Origin: Methanobacteriota archaeon
GTDB lineage: Archaea > Methanobacteriota > Methanobacteria > Methanobacteriales > Methanobacteriaceae
Assembly (NCBI GenBank): GCA_023409695.1
Contig: JAEYQZ010000028.1
Coordinates: forward strand, 1 to 38,135
Direction of reading: 5' to 3'
DNA length: 38,135 bases
Shown here piece after piece: positions 7,843-15,953 of the stretch. Each line of letters starts with the position of its first letter. Position 1 is the first letter of the stretch. The position numbers and the translations under genes were made by a program. Below the pieces are notes generated by a model. That model saw only the letters and a program-made list of their open reading frames with translations. It did not search any database and was not told where the DNA came from.

Positions 7843-9180
7843 TTATCTTCGGGCAATATCTGAAAAATTGGATCTGTATATCAAAAGAATCATTTTAGAA
7901 TCCATTTGGACGGCTTCATCAATAGCATTATTAAAGTCAGTATACTTATATTTTCGTTTTATCATGTTTGTGATGTTTTTACCGAGTTCATCAACCAATA
8001 TAAGCTGAATTTTAGGATCCATGTCATTAAAAAACCTTGCAGTGGCCTCTTCATCTATCTCTTCACAGGTTACTCCATATTTGCCCCCAAAGATGACGGA
8101 TGGACTTTCTAGATCTTGAATCATTTTAACTGATTTTTTAATGGCCGTAACATTGATTCCAGGATTAATTTCCTCTATAATTTTACTTCTTTTGTAGCTT
8201 CTTATGGATGTCCGCCCATCGATCCCTTTAAAGTTTTTTAATCCTTTTCTAATTTGATTAATAGGAATTTTTAAAATCAAAGCAGCACATACAGCTCCGA
8301 GAACGTTGTTTAAATGGTGTTCTGCGGGTGCAAAAGTTGAAACAACAAATGAAGTATTTATAATAGTTCCATCTATGGTTTTAAGGCCATTAACTTCCAC
8401 GTTAAAAGATGTTTTGTCAAGCCCAAATTTTAAGTTAGATGCATAGACATTTGCGCCCTTATTAATGTCAAATGTAACTGTATTTTTGTTAAAATTGAGA
8501 TAAAACTGATTGTATGAATCAAAATCGCATGCAACTACCTTACTTTTAAATATTTGGGATTTGGCCTGACTTGCAGTTTTTCCTTTAGATGCTATGGTAT
8601 AATTTTCAGCTATATTGGTAAGTATACCTGCATCTGCAAGTCCTGTTCCTCCAAGAGAGGTTTCGAATATACAAATTCCAATATTTTTATAATCTTTAGC
8701 TAATTGCCATGTTTCAATGATGCTTGCAGGAGTTATGCTTATATTTTTTTTTAAGAGGGTGCTTGTACCGTTTTCTACAACTTCAACCCCTAAGCTGCTT
8801 AAAATTAATGGATTTAAATCGTTAAATATTTCCTTGAGCATTTTTACAGTGCTGGTCTTTCCTTTTACTCCCGTAACTTCAATTACAGGAACATTAATCT
8901 GGTCTTTCATCAGAAATTTAACTGCTTCGTGGTGGGTCATATCGACTTTTGAGTCAATTTTACAGTGTACTGGGGCAATGATTAAAAAATCATTATTATT
9001 TGCCTCATCCAGAAACGATTTTTCAACAAATTTTATCCTTTTTTTTTCTAAAGAGAGTTTTTCATCTAGAGAAAGCGTGTTGTAAATGTCTAATGCAAAA
9101 ACTTTAAAATCATCTAATTTTGAAAATTCTGAAGCTATTAATTTGCCTCCATGTGTCATGTCAACGATTAATGCATTCAT
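7843..9180 (-). CDS. cfbE: Coenzyme F430 synthetase (Mur-ligase family)
   Basis: A 445-residue Mur-ligase-type ATPase with the P-loop VTGVKGKTST (about 102-111), a central ETSLGGTGLADAGILTNI region and a C-terminal ligase domain. In methanogens this family member is CfbE, which catalyses the last step of F430 assembly by converting 15,17(3)-seco-F430-17(3)-acid to coenzyme F430, the nickel cofactor of methyl-CoM reductase. Context fits: hemC lies next on the strand and cfbA elsewhere in the window. ATG 9180 has CAGGAG upstream. It follows the NAD kinase by 46 bp on the same strand. Peptidoglycan-type Mur activity is less likely. Confidence 0.85.
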   Translation of the reverse strand: MNALIVDMTHGGKLIASEFSKLDDFKVFALDIYNTLSLDEKLSLEKKRIKFVEKSFLDEANNNDFLIIAPVHCKIDSKVDMTHHEAVKFLMKDQINVPVIEVTGVKGKTSTVKMLKEIFNDLNPLILSSLGVEVVENGTSTLLKKNISITPASIIETWQLAKDYKNIGICIFETSLGGTGLADAGILTNIAENYTIASKGKTASQAKSQIFKSKVVACDFDSYNQFYLNFNKNTVTFDINKGANVYASNLKFGLDKTSFNVEVNGLKTIDGTIINTSFVVSTFAPAEHHLNNVLGAVCAALILKIPINQIRKGLKNFKGIDGRTSIRSYKRSKIIEEINPGINVTAIKKSVKMIQDLESPSVIFGGKYGVTCEEIDEEATARFFNDMDPKIQLILVDELGKNITNMIKRKYKYTDFNNAIDEAVQMDSKMILLIYRSNFSDIARR

Positions 9181-9226
9181 TGGTTATATGCTCCTGTGAA
9201 TTCGCTAAAAATAAAAAAGAATTAAG

Positions 9227-10072
9227 TTATTCTAGTCCTATTCCGCCTTTTATGAGCTTTTCCCTCACTTTTTTATAGAACTCTTTGGTTAACCTTACAA
9301 AATAAGCATGCTGGTCTGATTTTTTAAATATAACCTCTTCCATGTAGTTGATTTCTTCTTCAACCTGTCCATCTATAACTGCTATGGCTTTTTTACCTTC
9401 TCTAAGCAGCTTTACACTTATTATACTTTCTCCAGATACTACTGTAGGACGCGAGCCAAGTTTAAATGGACATATGGGAACTATTATAAATGCATTTACA
9501 CGAGGATCAACAATAGGACCTCCTGCAGACATTGCATATGCAGTAGAACCACTTGGAGTTGCAATTATAAGTCCATCGGCCCGTAACTCTTCAACAATTT
9601 CATCGTCAACTCTTATTTCAAGATGGAGCATTTTTGCGGGTCTTCTAGTCATTAAAACAACTTCATTTAACGCCGGTGCCAGATCCTTGTTGTGCCATAC
9701 TTCAAGACGAGTACGTTCTTCAATGAAATAATTACCATTTAAAACTTCTTTAAGGGCATGGAATGACTCTTCAGGACCTATTTCTGTTAGAAAACCAACT
9801 GTACCCATATTTATCCCAAATATAGGGATATTTTTTCCATCTATAAAACTCTGGGTTCTTAAAATTGTCCCATCGCCCCCAATGGCAATGATAATATCTA
9901 CATCCATGTCATGGATTTCTCTGGCAGAATCATGGTATTTATCAAGCTTCTTTACAAGGGCAGTATCTAAAAAAACTTCTACTCCTTTCTTAATTAAAAA
10001 ATCAGTTAATTCATCTGTAAGTTCAATGGCTTTATGAATATCAAGGCGTGCCGCAATTCCTATGCGCATCAT
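9227..10072 (-). CDS. nadK: NAD kinase
   Basis: Phosphorylates NAD+ to NADP+. The 281-residue protein has the GGDGT motif (about 65-69), NMGTVGFLTE (about 88-97) and the conserved DGLIIATPSGSTAYAMSAGGP segment (residues about 166-186). It begins at ATG 10072 with a GGAGGTTTT site, and that ATG overlaps the stop codon of the IMPase-family gene by 4 bp (ATGA), giving translational coupling. In Methanocaldococcus jannaschii MJ0917 the equivalent phosphatase and NAD kinase are one polypeptide. Here they are separate coupled genes. Confidence 0.92.
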   Translation of the reverse strand: MMRIGIAARLDIHKAIELTDELTDFLIKKGVEVFLDTALVKKLDKYHDSAREIHDMDVDIIIAIGGDGTILRTQSFIDGKNIPIFGINMGTVGFLTEIGPEESFHALKEVLNGNYFIEERTRLEVWHNKDLAPALNEVVLMTRRPAKMLHLEIRVDDEIVEELRADGLIIATPSGSTAYAMSAGGPIVDPRVNAFIIVPICPFKLGSRPTVVSGESIISVKLLREGKKAIAVIDGQVEEEINYMEEVIFKKSDQHAYFVRLTKEFYKKVREKLIKGGIGLE

Positions 10073-10905
10073 AAAACCTCCGTAATATTTGTTATATCTT
10101 TATGAATGTTTGAATTACATGCTGCAATTAAAGATGTCCTTTCTGTTACTTTCAATTTATTATCCAAGCTTTTTCCATGCTCATTGGTAACTGTCCCTCC
10201 AGCCTCTTCAACTATGAGTTTAGCTGCGGCAATATCTACTACTCTTAAATTTCCTCGGATATCTAAAAAAGCATCGTAAGTGCCATCAGCAACATAACAC
10301 AGTTCAGTGGCAACAGAACCAAGCAGCCTAATTCTTCTTACAGTTTTACATATTTCATTCATTTTGTTCATTGCCCCTCGGACATAGGCCCCTATTAAAG
10401 AATCAGTAATATCTTCCTTTGATGATGGAACTGCAGCTGTACCATTTAAACTAGCTCCTTTTCCCTTGATTGCTTCATAAATGTCTCCAGTTGCAAGATT
10501 TTTAACAAAACCAATTTCAATATCCTGCAGTGTGAGTGATTTCAATGATTTAATGGATGAATCTGCTATGGCAATTGATATTCCATAAAAGGGGATATTT
10601 TTAAGGGCATTAATGGTCCCATCCAGGGGATCAACTACAAAAACAACTTCGGATGGTCCTTCTCCAATTTTAAATTCACCTATTTCTTCGCTTATAAGAG
10701 TCACAGATTTTCCAGTATTTTCTAAAATTTCTATAACTTTTTCTTCTGCAACGACATCGATCATTTTGGTGGGGGTACCGTCGGCACCCATTTTCACTGT
10801 TTCGCCGGATTTCTCTCTACCTACAAGCGGAGAAACGGCTTCATCTACTTCTGTTATTATTCGATATGAAACTGCCCTCCAAAATTCAATATCTTCTTTT
10901 TTCAT
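10069..10905 (-). CDS. Inositol-monophosphatase-family phosphatase (candidate NADP phosphatase)
   Basis: A 278-residue Mg-dependent phosphatase. It shows SEEIGE (first metal ligands), VDPLDGTINA (the DP-x-DGT motif) and LRVVDIAAAKLIVEEAGG near the C-terminus. ATG 10905 is preferred over 10926 because GGGGT lies just upstream and the gene then starts 5 nt after the pdaD stop. Archaeal members hydrolyse inositol phosphates, fructose 1,6-bisphosphate or NADP. Coupling to nadK, and the fused arrangement in MJ0917, favour an NADP phosphatase role that balances NAD/NADP. Substrate is inferred. Confidence 0.85.
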   Translation of the reverse strand: MKKEDIEFWRAVSYRIITEVDEAVSPLVGREKSGETVKMGADGTPTKMIDVVAEEKVIEILENTGKSVTLISEEIGEFKIGEGPSEVVFVVDPLDGTINALKNIPFYGISIAIADSSIKSLKSLTLQDIEIGFVKNLATGDIYEAIKGKGASLNGTAAVPSSKEDITDSLIGAYVRGAMNKMNEICKTVRRIRLLGSVATELCYVADGTYDAFLDIRGNLRVVDIAAAKLIVEEAGGTVTNEHGKSLDNKLKVTERTSLIAACNSNIHKDITNITEVL

Positions 10906-10909
10906 GATT

Positions 10910-11353
10910 TTACCCCAAATAAACAATTGAAGAAATTACTGAGCCTTCATTTTCCACCACATGACTTTTTTCCTCAACGATTATTTCGTTTATCTTCATT
11001 TTTCTTATTTCCATCATCTGTTCTGCCATAAAGACCGCATATTTTTTTACTTCTTCTGGATCTTCGTTTACAGCTGAGTGCTCAACAACACAGCCAAAAT
11101 CATCCGATGTCGCGACTGCTATTACAGCAGTAATCACATCTCCTTTTTTATCTGATGTTGCATGGGCTAAAACACAGTTTATCATGTCTCCTGCTGTGAG
11201 TTCCGGGAGTTCTACAAATTGAGAACCTGCGGGGAGAATACTGGATACTTTTATTAAATTTACGTCTCCTATTCCTGCATCTAACAGGGCATTATCAAAT
11301 GCATTGAGTTTACTTGGGCCTTCTGCTTTTCCTGATGTTATTGCTACTTTCAT
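10910..11353 (-). CDS. pdaD: Pyruvoyl-dependent arginine decarboxylase
   Basis: Makes agmatine from arginine, the first step of archaeal polyamine synthesis. The 147-residue proenzyme cleaves itself at the Ser-Ser of LIKVSSILPAG (Ser37/Ser38), and the new N-terminal serine becomes the pyruvoyl cofactor. Length and the KVSSI motif match the M. jannaschii enzyme. ATG 11353 is chosen because GTGATAAC precedes it; the GTG at 11362 is part of that site. It leads a tight minus-strand run with the phosphatase, nadK and cfbE, and is divergent from eIF5A and the agmatinase gene. Confidence 0.93.
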   Translation of the reverse strand: MKVAITSGKAEGPSKLNAFDNALLDAGIGDVNLIKVSSILPAGSQFVELPELTAGDMINCVLAHATSDKKGDVITAVIAVATSDDFGCVVEHSAVNEDPEEVKKYAVFMAEQMMEIRKMKINEIIVEEKSHVVENEGSVISSIVYLG

Positions 11354-11519
11354 TGTTATCACTTAATAGATTTAAATATTGAAAAAGATATAGTTAACTT
11401 TAATAGATAATAAAACATTTATTGTGCAAAAATTATACGTTAATTAGATGCAATGTCAAATAATTTAACTTGAGCATTTAAAAATCTGTTTTATGGATAC
11501 AGATCATTATTTGCACAAA

Positions 11520-11598
11520 TTCAAATCATGATCATTGATATTAATCTATTCATGATCATGTGATTTGAAATCCTTTCGAAATCATTGATTTTCGAAAG
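11520..11598. repeat. Two inverted repeats in the pdaD-eIF5A intergenic region
   Basis: The first element (11520-11569) has arms TTCAAATCA-TGATCA and TGATCA-TG-TGATTTGAA, a 15-bp match with a 2-nt bulge around an AT-rich loop. The second (11573-11598) has arms CTTTCGAAATCA and TGATTTTCGAAAG with one bulged base and almost no loop. They sit about 170-245 nt before pdaD and upstream of the eIF5A promoter candidate. They could be leader structures, operators or terminators. The rest of 11354-11875 is AT-rich and noncoding. Confidence 0.65.
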
Positions 11599-11612
11599 TT
11601 TTTGAACATTAT

Positions 11613-11632
11613 CTATAAAACTTTTATATACA
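11613..11632 (+). promoter_or_regulatory. TATA promoter candidate, eIF5A side
   Basis: ATAAAACTTTTATATACA resembles BRE plus TATA. Read on plus, transcription would begin near 11655 and give eIF5A a leader of about 220 nt. Read on minus, TATATAAAAG could serve pdaD, with the inverted repeats 11520-11598 in its leader. Direction is unresolved. Confidence 0.4.
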
Positions 11633-11875
11633 TACACAAATAAAATATCTTTTAGATTTAATTAAAGAGCTAAATTTGGTAAGTCTTAGACATATTAATT
11701 TCATGTTTAAATAATTGTTATAGTGAAGAATGTATTTTTATATTGGGTGATAGATTTTAATAATATTATCTAATTATGGAAAATTATAATTCCAGATGTT
11801 TGGAGTAACAAGCATTTGTTATCGCTATAAATTTCATAAGTTCTTTAATATTAATTTAATTTGGAGGTAAATAAC

Positions 11876-12265
11876 ATGTCAAAGAAGGTTGTAGAAGTAA
11901 AAACCTTAAAAGTAGGTAAATATGTCATATTAGATGGTGAAGCATCAAAAATCAAAAGTATCCAGACATCATCCCCTGGAAAACACGGGGCTGCAAAAGC
12001 AAGAGTAGAAGCTGTCGGTATATTCGATAACCAGAAAAGAAGCCTTGTAAAACCTGTAGATGCTAAATGTGACGTGCCTATGATCGATAAAAGGGTAGCT
12101 CAGGTTCTTGCTCTAATGGGAAAAGAAGTTCAACTCATGGACATTGAAAGTTACGAAACTTTTGAATTACCTATTCCTGACGAACTTAAAGATGATATAG
12201 TTGAAGGTGTAGAAGTTGACTATATTGAAGCTTTAGGTAAACAAAAAATCATGAGGGTTAAATAA
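11876..12265 (+). CDS. eif5a: Translation factor aIF5A (hypusine-containing)
   Basis: A 129-residue archaeal IF5A/EF-P homologue that helps ribosomes through difficult sequences such as proline runs. The modification loop SSPGKHGAAK is present, with Lys36 the expected deoxyhypusine/hypusine site. An N-terminal SH3-like domain is followed by an OB-fold domain. ATG 11876 has a strong GGAGGTAAATAAC upstream; the TTG at 11861 is rejected. Hypusination draws on polyamines, so its position between pdaD and speB makes biochemical sense. A strong terminator overlaps its stop codon. Confidence 0.95.
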   Translation: MSKKVVEVKTLKVGKYVILDGEASKIKSIQTSSPGKHGAAKARVEAVGIFDNQKRSLVKPVDAKCDVPMIDKRVAQVLALMGKEVQLMDIESYETFELPIPDELKDDIVEGVEVDYIEALGKQKIMRVK

Positions 12266-12296
12266 TTGAGTTAATTTCAATTATTCTCTTTTTTTT
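12261..12296 (+). terminator. eIF5A terminator
   Basis: Arms AATAATTGA (12261-12269) and TCAATTATT (12277-12285) form a perfect 9-bp stem whose left arm contains the TAA stop codon. CTCTTTTTTTT follows. It separates eIF5A from speB, 40 nt further on. Confidence 0.75.
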
Positions 12297-12335
12297 AAAT
12301 ATATTTTAATTATTACACATTTAATAGATGATAAA

Positions 12336-13205
12336 ATGCTTTTTTATACAGAAAACCCCTTACAATTTGCTTTTTCGAAGTTATGGGGTGATGATGAATC
12401 AGCAGATGATACTAAAAAATTTGGTTTTATAGGCATTCCTTTTGATAGCACTTCAACCTACAAACCCGGTTCAAGATTTGGTCCAAGGGCAGTTCGTGAA
12501 GCCTCTTATAATTTTGAAAGATATAATATAATTTTAGATAAAAATTTAGATGCATCTCTTTTTGATTTTGGCGATATCGAAGTAATTCAAGGTAATTTTG
12601 AAAAAACATCTTCAATTATAGAATTCACGGTTAAAGAACTTTTAGATAAAGATATCATTCCAGTGGCTGTAGGTGGAGAACATACGATAAGTTCTGGAAT
12701 ATTGAAAGCTCTTGATGTTGAAAATACCACTATTGTCCATTTTGATGCCCATATGGATTTAAGAGATGAATATATGGGTGAAAAATATTCACATGCGACT
12801 GTAATGCGCAGGATATTTGATTTGAATCCAAAAGACATGATTCAAATTGGTATAAGGTCCTGCTCGGAGGATGAAATGTCTTTTGCAAAGGAAAACAAGA
12901 TAACCTATTTCACGCCCCATGAAGTTAATAAAAACATAGAACTGGTTAAAAATACAATAAAGAACATTGAAGGGCCATTATATGTAACTGCGGATATTGA
13001 TGTGCTTGATCCGGCTTATGCTCCTGGTGTTGGTACTCCATCTCCATGTGGATTGAATCCATTCCAACTGGAAAGCTTGATCCATTGTTTAAAAGACAAA
13101 GAAGTCATTGGATTTGATTTAGTAGAAGTTTCATCAACTGAAATTGGGGATATAACATCTATAAATGGTGCAAAAGTTATCTATGATTTTCTAGCTGTCC
13201 AATGA
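12336..13205 (+). CDS. speB: Agmatinase
   Basis: Hydrolyses agmatine to putrescine and urea in the pathway begun by PdaD. The 289-residue ureohydrolase carries its binuclear Mn ligands: GGEHT (His116), HFDAHMD (Asp137, His139, Asp141) and TADIDVLDP (Asp220, Asp222), followed by APGVGTPSP. The N-terminal GSRFGPRAVREAS is typical of the family. ATG 12336 follows GATGATAAA, a weak ribosome binding site. Arginase and formimidoglutamase share this fold, but the pdaD/eIF5A neighbourhood supports agmatinase. Confidence 0.92.
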   Translation: MLFYTENPLQFAFSKLWGDDESADDTKKFGFIGIPFDSTSTYKPGSRFGPRAVREASYNFERYNIILDKNLDASLFDFGDIEVIQGNFEKTSSIIEFTVKELLDKDIIPVAVGGEHTISSGILKALDVENTTIVHFDAHMDLRDEYMGEKYSHATVMRRIFDLNPKDMIQIGIRSCSEDEMSFAKENKITYFTPHEVNKNIELVKNTIKNIEGPLYVTADIDVLDPAYAPGVGTPSPCGLNPFQLESLIHCLKDKEVIGFDLVEVSSTEIGDITSINGAKVIYDFLAVQ

Positions 13206-13618
13206 ATTAATTTTGGTGTAATCTTAATTTGACCATAAATCATATGGATTTTCAGATGTTTTAGACAGTATTTTTCTATTTGATCTTTTATTTTCACTAT
13301 AATTGCCTTAATTTAAACTTTCATAGTAATTTTTAATTAAAAATGGCGTGAAAGTGCCATTTATTATCAATAATTGCTTCACATTTCTTTTATTTTCATT
13401 TTCATCTTGATCGTTTTTTTAAATCCTCTCAAAATTTATATACCATAATTTAGTAATAGATAGTCACATAAGAATTCTGGAGATAAAAAGTTTAAATCCA
13501 TTTAAAAAGAAATCTTATGATGTTTTGTATACTTAAATGCCAATAAGTATGCTAAGTTAAATTTAATTAATATTTTAAAGATTATTTCTTTACTTTAGAC
13601 TAAATTGGAGATGTTATT
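13206..13618. other. Noncoding gap between speB and the LOR/SDH gene
   Basis: About 410 bp of AT-rich DNA with no credible ORF. The one clear structure is a hairpin at 13341-13362, with arms AAATGGC and GCCATTT around GTGAAAGT. It lies 135 nt past the speB stop and may be a terminator or processing site, though only a short T-rich tract follows. The promoter of the downstream gene must be here, but no strong TATA box stands out. Confidence 0.5.
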
Positions 13619-14854
13619 ATGGATACAAGAGAAGTTAAACTTTCAGGTCATATAATAGATTCATTAACACTCCCAAAGACCCTTGATCTTATAATGGATA
13701 TGGGCGGGGACTTTGAGATTCTCGATGTTAACATAGGTAAACAGAAAAAAGATGTAAGTCATGCTAAAATACGAGTTATAGGAGATAATGAATCTCATTT
13801 AGGCGAAATTCTCGATGAATTAAGTGAAATAGGGGCAGTTATTTCTGAAATTAAGGAAATTGAACTTGTTCCATCTAAGAAGGATAAGACTCTCCCTGAT
13901 GATTTTTATTCAACCACAAATCATCCAACATCTGTAAGGTATGCTGGAGAATGGATCGAGGTTGAAGATATTGAAATGGATTGTATGATTGTAATTGATC
14001 CAGAAAGTAAACGCGCGTTATGTAAGCCGATAGGGCGAATCGAAGAGGGAGACTTAGTGGCCGTTGGAAGAGAAGGTATCAAAGTGGAACCTCCTGAAAG
14101 GCCAAGGGGTAAAAAAGGAGTCTTTGAATTCATGTCAAGTGAAGCATCTTCCGAAAAGCCGGTAAGATCCATAGTTAAAAACATAGCATCTGAAATCAGG
14201 GAAATTAAGAAAAGAAATGGAAAAATAGCTATAGTAGCAGGTCCTGCAATAGTACACACTGGATCAGCCCCAATTTTAGCCAGGATGATAAGAGAAGGGA
14301 TTATAGATGTATTATTTGCTGGAAATGCCCTTGCAACACACGATATTGAAAATGATCTCTATGGAACCTCCCTTGGAATATGCACAAGAAGTGGTGAAGC
14401 CGTTGTTAGGGGACACAGGCACCATATTTATGCAATCAATGAAATTAATAAAGCTGGTTCAATAAAAGATGCTGTTGAGAAGGGTGTACTGAAAAGCGGA
14501 ATCATGTATGAATGTGTTAAAAATGACGCACCTTTCGTACTTGCAGGTTCAATCAGAGATGACGGGCCACTTCCAGATGTTATAACTGACGTTATTCAAG
14601 CTCAGGATGAAATGCGTAAATATGCACAGGATGTTGACATGGTAATCATGATTGCAACCATGCTCCACTCCATAGCAGTTGGTAATATACTCCCATCTTA
14701 TGTAAAAAGCATATGTGTGGATATAAACCCTGCAACAGTCACAAAACTTGCAGATAGGGGAAGTGCACAGGTTGTGGGCGTTGTGACTGATGTCGGGGCA
14801 TTCTTGCCTATCCTTTACGAAAGTTTAGAAGGTTTAGATTGTATTAAAGATTAA
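13619..14854 (+). CDS. LOR/SDH-domain protein (TIGR00300 family), possible ornithine cyclodeaminase
   Basis: A 411-residue protein of the archaeal TIGR00300 family, named for a domain shared with lysine-oxoglutarate reductase/saccharopine dehydrogenase proteins. The N-terminal ~100 residues (REVKLSGHIIDSLTLPKTLDLIMDMG) form the conserved domain, and a Rossmann-like C-terminal part contains NALATHDIENDLYGTSLG and VDINPATVTKL. Related domains in archaea and in cyanobacterial ArgZ/AgrE are linked to NAD-dependent ornithine cyclodeamination to proline. I recall this rather than see it in the residues. ATG 13619 follows GGAGATG. Closeness to polyamine genes is suggestive. Confidence 0.8.
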   Translation: MDTREVKLSGHIIDSLTLPKTLDLIMDMGGDFEILDVNIGKQKKDVSHAKIRVIGDNESHLGEILDELSEIGAVISEIKEIELVPSKKDKTLPDDFYSTTNHPTSVRYAGEWIEVEDIEMDCMIVIDPESKRALCKPIGRIEEGDLVAVGREGIKVEPPERPRGKKGVFEFMSSEASSEKPVRSIVKNIASEIREIKKRNGKIAIVAGPAIVHTGSAPILARMIREGIIDVLFAGNALATHDIENDLYGTSLGICTRSGEAVVRGHRHHIYAINEINKAGSIKDAVEKGVLKSGIMYECVKNDAPFVLAGSIRDDGPLPDVITDVIQAQDEMRKYAQDVDMVIMIATMLHSIAVGNILPSYVKSICVDINPATVTKLADRGSAQVVGVVTDVGAFLPILYESLEGLDCIKD

Positions 14855-14873
14855 TAATTAAAAAATAAATTCT

Positions 14874-14902
14874 GTACCTGTAAAAAGGGTACTTATCTTT
14901 TT
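14874..14902 (+). terminator. Terminator after the LOR/SDH gene
   Basis: GTACC (14874-14878) pairs with GGTAC (14888-14892), followed by TTATCTTTTTGTTTT. The stem is short, but the U-rich tail and its place between convergent genes fit a terminator. Confidence 0.5.
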
Positions 14903-14970
14903 GTTTTAAGTGGAGAATGCATAGTTACAGGTTTAATTTTTTAAACCTTCAAAATTACAATATTAACATT

Positions 14971-15420
14971 TTAAACGTTTTCAAATGATTCAATTATGTT
15001 ATTCACCTTTTCTTCAAGTATTTCAACGATCCTTGAATCAGCACCAAATGGTTCAGTGTAGATAATTTCACCATCGAAATCAATTCTTTCACTTTCATCA
15101 AAATTATGGATTTTTGATGGTCTTTTTGTATCGCTTAAGCGGAGAACGTATTCAATATCCTGTTTTGTATGGATTCCATGTGCTATAAATGCAGGTACAA
15201 CGACTATTTTCTTTACCTGCCTTTTTTTAAGGGTATCAACTGCAGCTGCTATTGAAGGTTCTGCTATGTTCATAAATCCTACTTCAACAGGATATTCTGA
15301 ATCTTTTTTGTATCCTTCTGCCAGTTTATAGAGGACTTCTTGCCCATAGGGTAAACTACTTCCATGTCCAACAAGTAAGATGCCTATTTCATTATCTTTT
15401 GAATCTAGATTTAGATGCAT
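14971..15420 (-). CDS. cfbA: Sirohydrochlorin cobalto/nickel chelatase
   Basis: A short chelatase of the CbiX-small/CfbA type, 149 residues. In methanogens CfbA inserts nickel into sirohydrochlorin for F430, and cobalt for cobamides. Metal ligands are His19 in LLVGHGS and the AHGIHTKQDI segment (His81, His84). The single-domain length, half that of bacterial CbiK/CbiX-long, matches the homodimeric archaeal form. ATG 15420 is preferred over 15450 because GTGATAAT lies directly before it. It stands apart from cfbE and hemC but serves the same pathway. Confidence 0.92.
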   Translation of the reverse strand: MHLNLDSKDNEIGILLVGHGSSLPYGQEVLYKLAEGYKKDSEYPVEVGFMNIAEPSIAAAVDTLKKRQVKKIVVVPAFIAHGIHTKQDIEYVLRLSDTKRPSKIHNFDESERIDFDGEIIYTEPFGADSRIVEILEEKVNNIIESFENV

Positions 15421-15953
15421 ATTATCACTTCTATTACATATTTTTTTCAATATCTAAATTTATTTTAGGTTTAACGGGTTATTTTCGTATTTTTTGAGTT
15501 ATAATGAACTTTAACATTTGTTTGCATGTTCATTCCTTAAATGGGAAATCAATATTTTACATCATAACTCATTTTAGATACTTATTAACAATATTATAAT
15601 AGTCATCATCGTATTTAAAGACATGTTCAAGCTTATTTGACTATATATAAAATTAATTTGACTTATTTTGATCTTTAAACATATATTAAATCTTTTTTGA
15701 TTAAAAATAAAGTTAATTTGAATAATTTAATTATTTGAAGCTTTTAAATTTTTAATTGAAATCCATTTTTTAACAAAAAATAAACTGAAAGGGTATAAAA
15801 ATTATGAAAATTTCCCGAAATTGAGTATATCTAAAAAAATATTCAACCACGTTTTTTAAATAATTTTAAGCAAATTTTGGAGTACTTAATACCTCTGTTT
15901 AAATAAAGAATAAACTGAATTTAAAAAATAAAGAAAGATATTTTAGTTAAATA
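15421..15953. other. AT-rich noncoding gap
   Basis: About 530 bp between cfbA and the P-type ATPase. I see no supported gene. Two loosely similar AAAGTTAATTTGA-type stretches occur near 15647 and 15710, without a regular period. The cfbA promoter should lie near 15440-15480, but I cannot define it. Confidence 0.4.

Noticed and set aside
15504..15599. 31-codon ORF between cfbA and the ATPase gene
   Set aside because: No good ribosome binding site and no recognisable motif; expected by chance in AT-rich DNA.
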